From the NCBI GenBank assembly GCA_937896185.1, contig CALBMG010000057.1:1-6020 (forward strand): 6,020 bases of DNA, read 5' to 3'. Positions 5,864 to 6,020 of this stretch are shown here, in pieces. The number at the start of each line of letters is the position of its first letter. Within the stretch, counting starts at the first letter, position 1. Origin of the DNA: an uncultured Microbacteriaceae bacterium (GTDB lineage: Bacteria > Actinomycetota > Actinomycetes > Actinomycetales > Microbacteriaceae). Both the position numbers and the translations under genes were made by a program. The notes beneath the pieces are model-generated. The model was not told the origin of the DNA. It saw nothing but the letters and a program-made list of their open reading frames with translations, and did not search any database.

Positions 5864-6020
5864 GCGATGGCCGGCGTGGAAGATCCGCGCGAGATGTCGG
5901 AGGTGACCGCGACCGATACCAGGATGCAGCCGATCGCGGAGGCGACGGGCGGCGGCGTGTTCTGGACGCGGGGCGGCGGGCTGTTCGGCGCGGTGAGCGA
6001 AGGCAGCGTGGACGTGCCGC
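5837..6020 (+). CDS. Partial protein on the plus strand, foreign to the operon; possibly a proteobacterial membrane protein
   Basis: From about 5837 the plus strand reads GDAGQLTAVAMAGVEDPREM, then SEVTATDTRMQPIAEATGGG and VFWTRGGGLFGAVSEGSVDVP, open to the window edge. Of the 56 codons from 5852 on, 52 end in G or C, and GC over 5861-6020 is 73% (117 of 160), a real high-GC coding pattern. The AT-D--M-PIAEATGGGVFW segment recalls, from memory, the segment before the last membrane helix of large alphaproteobacterial membrane proteins with von Willebrand or glutamine-amidotransferase-like domains; that assignment is weak. No start is visible: the true beginning is replaced by the rpsN end, which lies in the same bases on the other strand. 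It is convergent with nothing sensible here and likely comes from another genome. Confidence 0.45.

Noticed and set aside
5619..5906. Plus-strand frame of 95 codons across the rpsH start and the junction
   Set aside because: It is out of register with the coherent foreign frame and spans the rpsH 5' end and the rpsN end; no domain is seen.
5864..5910. Continuation of the rpsN frame to the right
   Set aside because: The frame is open but gives residues unlike S14 and lacks the zinc cysteines, so I stop the gene at 5863.
1..6020. tRNA genes, CRISPR arrays, insertion sequences, phage or defence genes
   Set aside because: None were recognised; the operon fills nearly all of the window and the gaps are too short.

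Overview
The window is the spc ribosomal-protein operon, continuing into the infA-rpmJ-rpsM block, of a high-GC Gram-positive bacterium. All genes of this block are on the minus strand. Transcription order (right to left) is: 3' end of rpsN, rpsH, rplF, rplR, rpsE, rpmD, rplO, secY, adk, infA, rpmJ and the first 90 codons of rpsM. The gene order, the coding GC of about 60%, the GTG starts of rpsE and secY, and an Ala/Lys/Pro-rich tail on L15 point to an actinobacterium, probably Micrococcales and perhaps Microbacteriaceae. The placement rests on remembered family patterns, not a search.

Layout by region. At 2910-5716 six ribosomal protein genes are packed with 0-6 bp gaps or 1-4 bp overlaps (TAATG or GTGA junctions), so they look translationally coupled. 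At 2874-2903, just after rplO, a perfect 12-bp GC-rich stem followed by TTTT looks like a terminator or attenuator separating the r-protein genes from secY. At 911-2820 secY and adk are coupled through TAATG. A 112-bp gap with a possible promoter precedes infA. No map gene lies between adk and infA, where many actinobacteria carry one. At 1-798 infA, rpmJ and rpsM are spaced by 63 and 128 bp; each gap contains a small hairpin.

The genes act together in protein synthesis and export. L6, L15, L18, L30 and L36 belong to the 50S subunit; S5, S8, S13 and S14 belong to the 30S subunit. IF-1 acts in initiation, SecY is the membrane channel for secretion, and Adk balances adenine nucleotides.

The right end (about 5717-6020) is anomalous. 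It holds a clear 13-codon rpsN C-terminus, but the match stops at about 5863. Beyond that, a 73% GC plus-strand reading frame with a typical high-GC coding pattern runs off the edge. It resembles a proteobacterial membrane protein and has no place in an spc operon. The simplest explanation is a chimeric join at a contig end. I found no previously undescribed system here; the unusual points are this junction, the rplO/secY hairpin, the long tails of L15 and S5, and the missing map gene.
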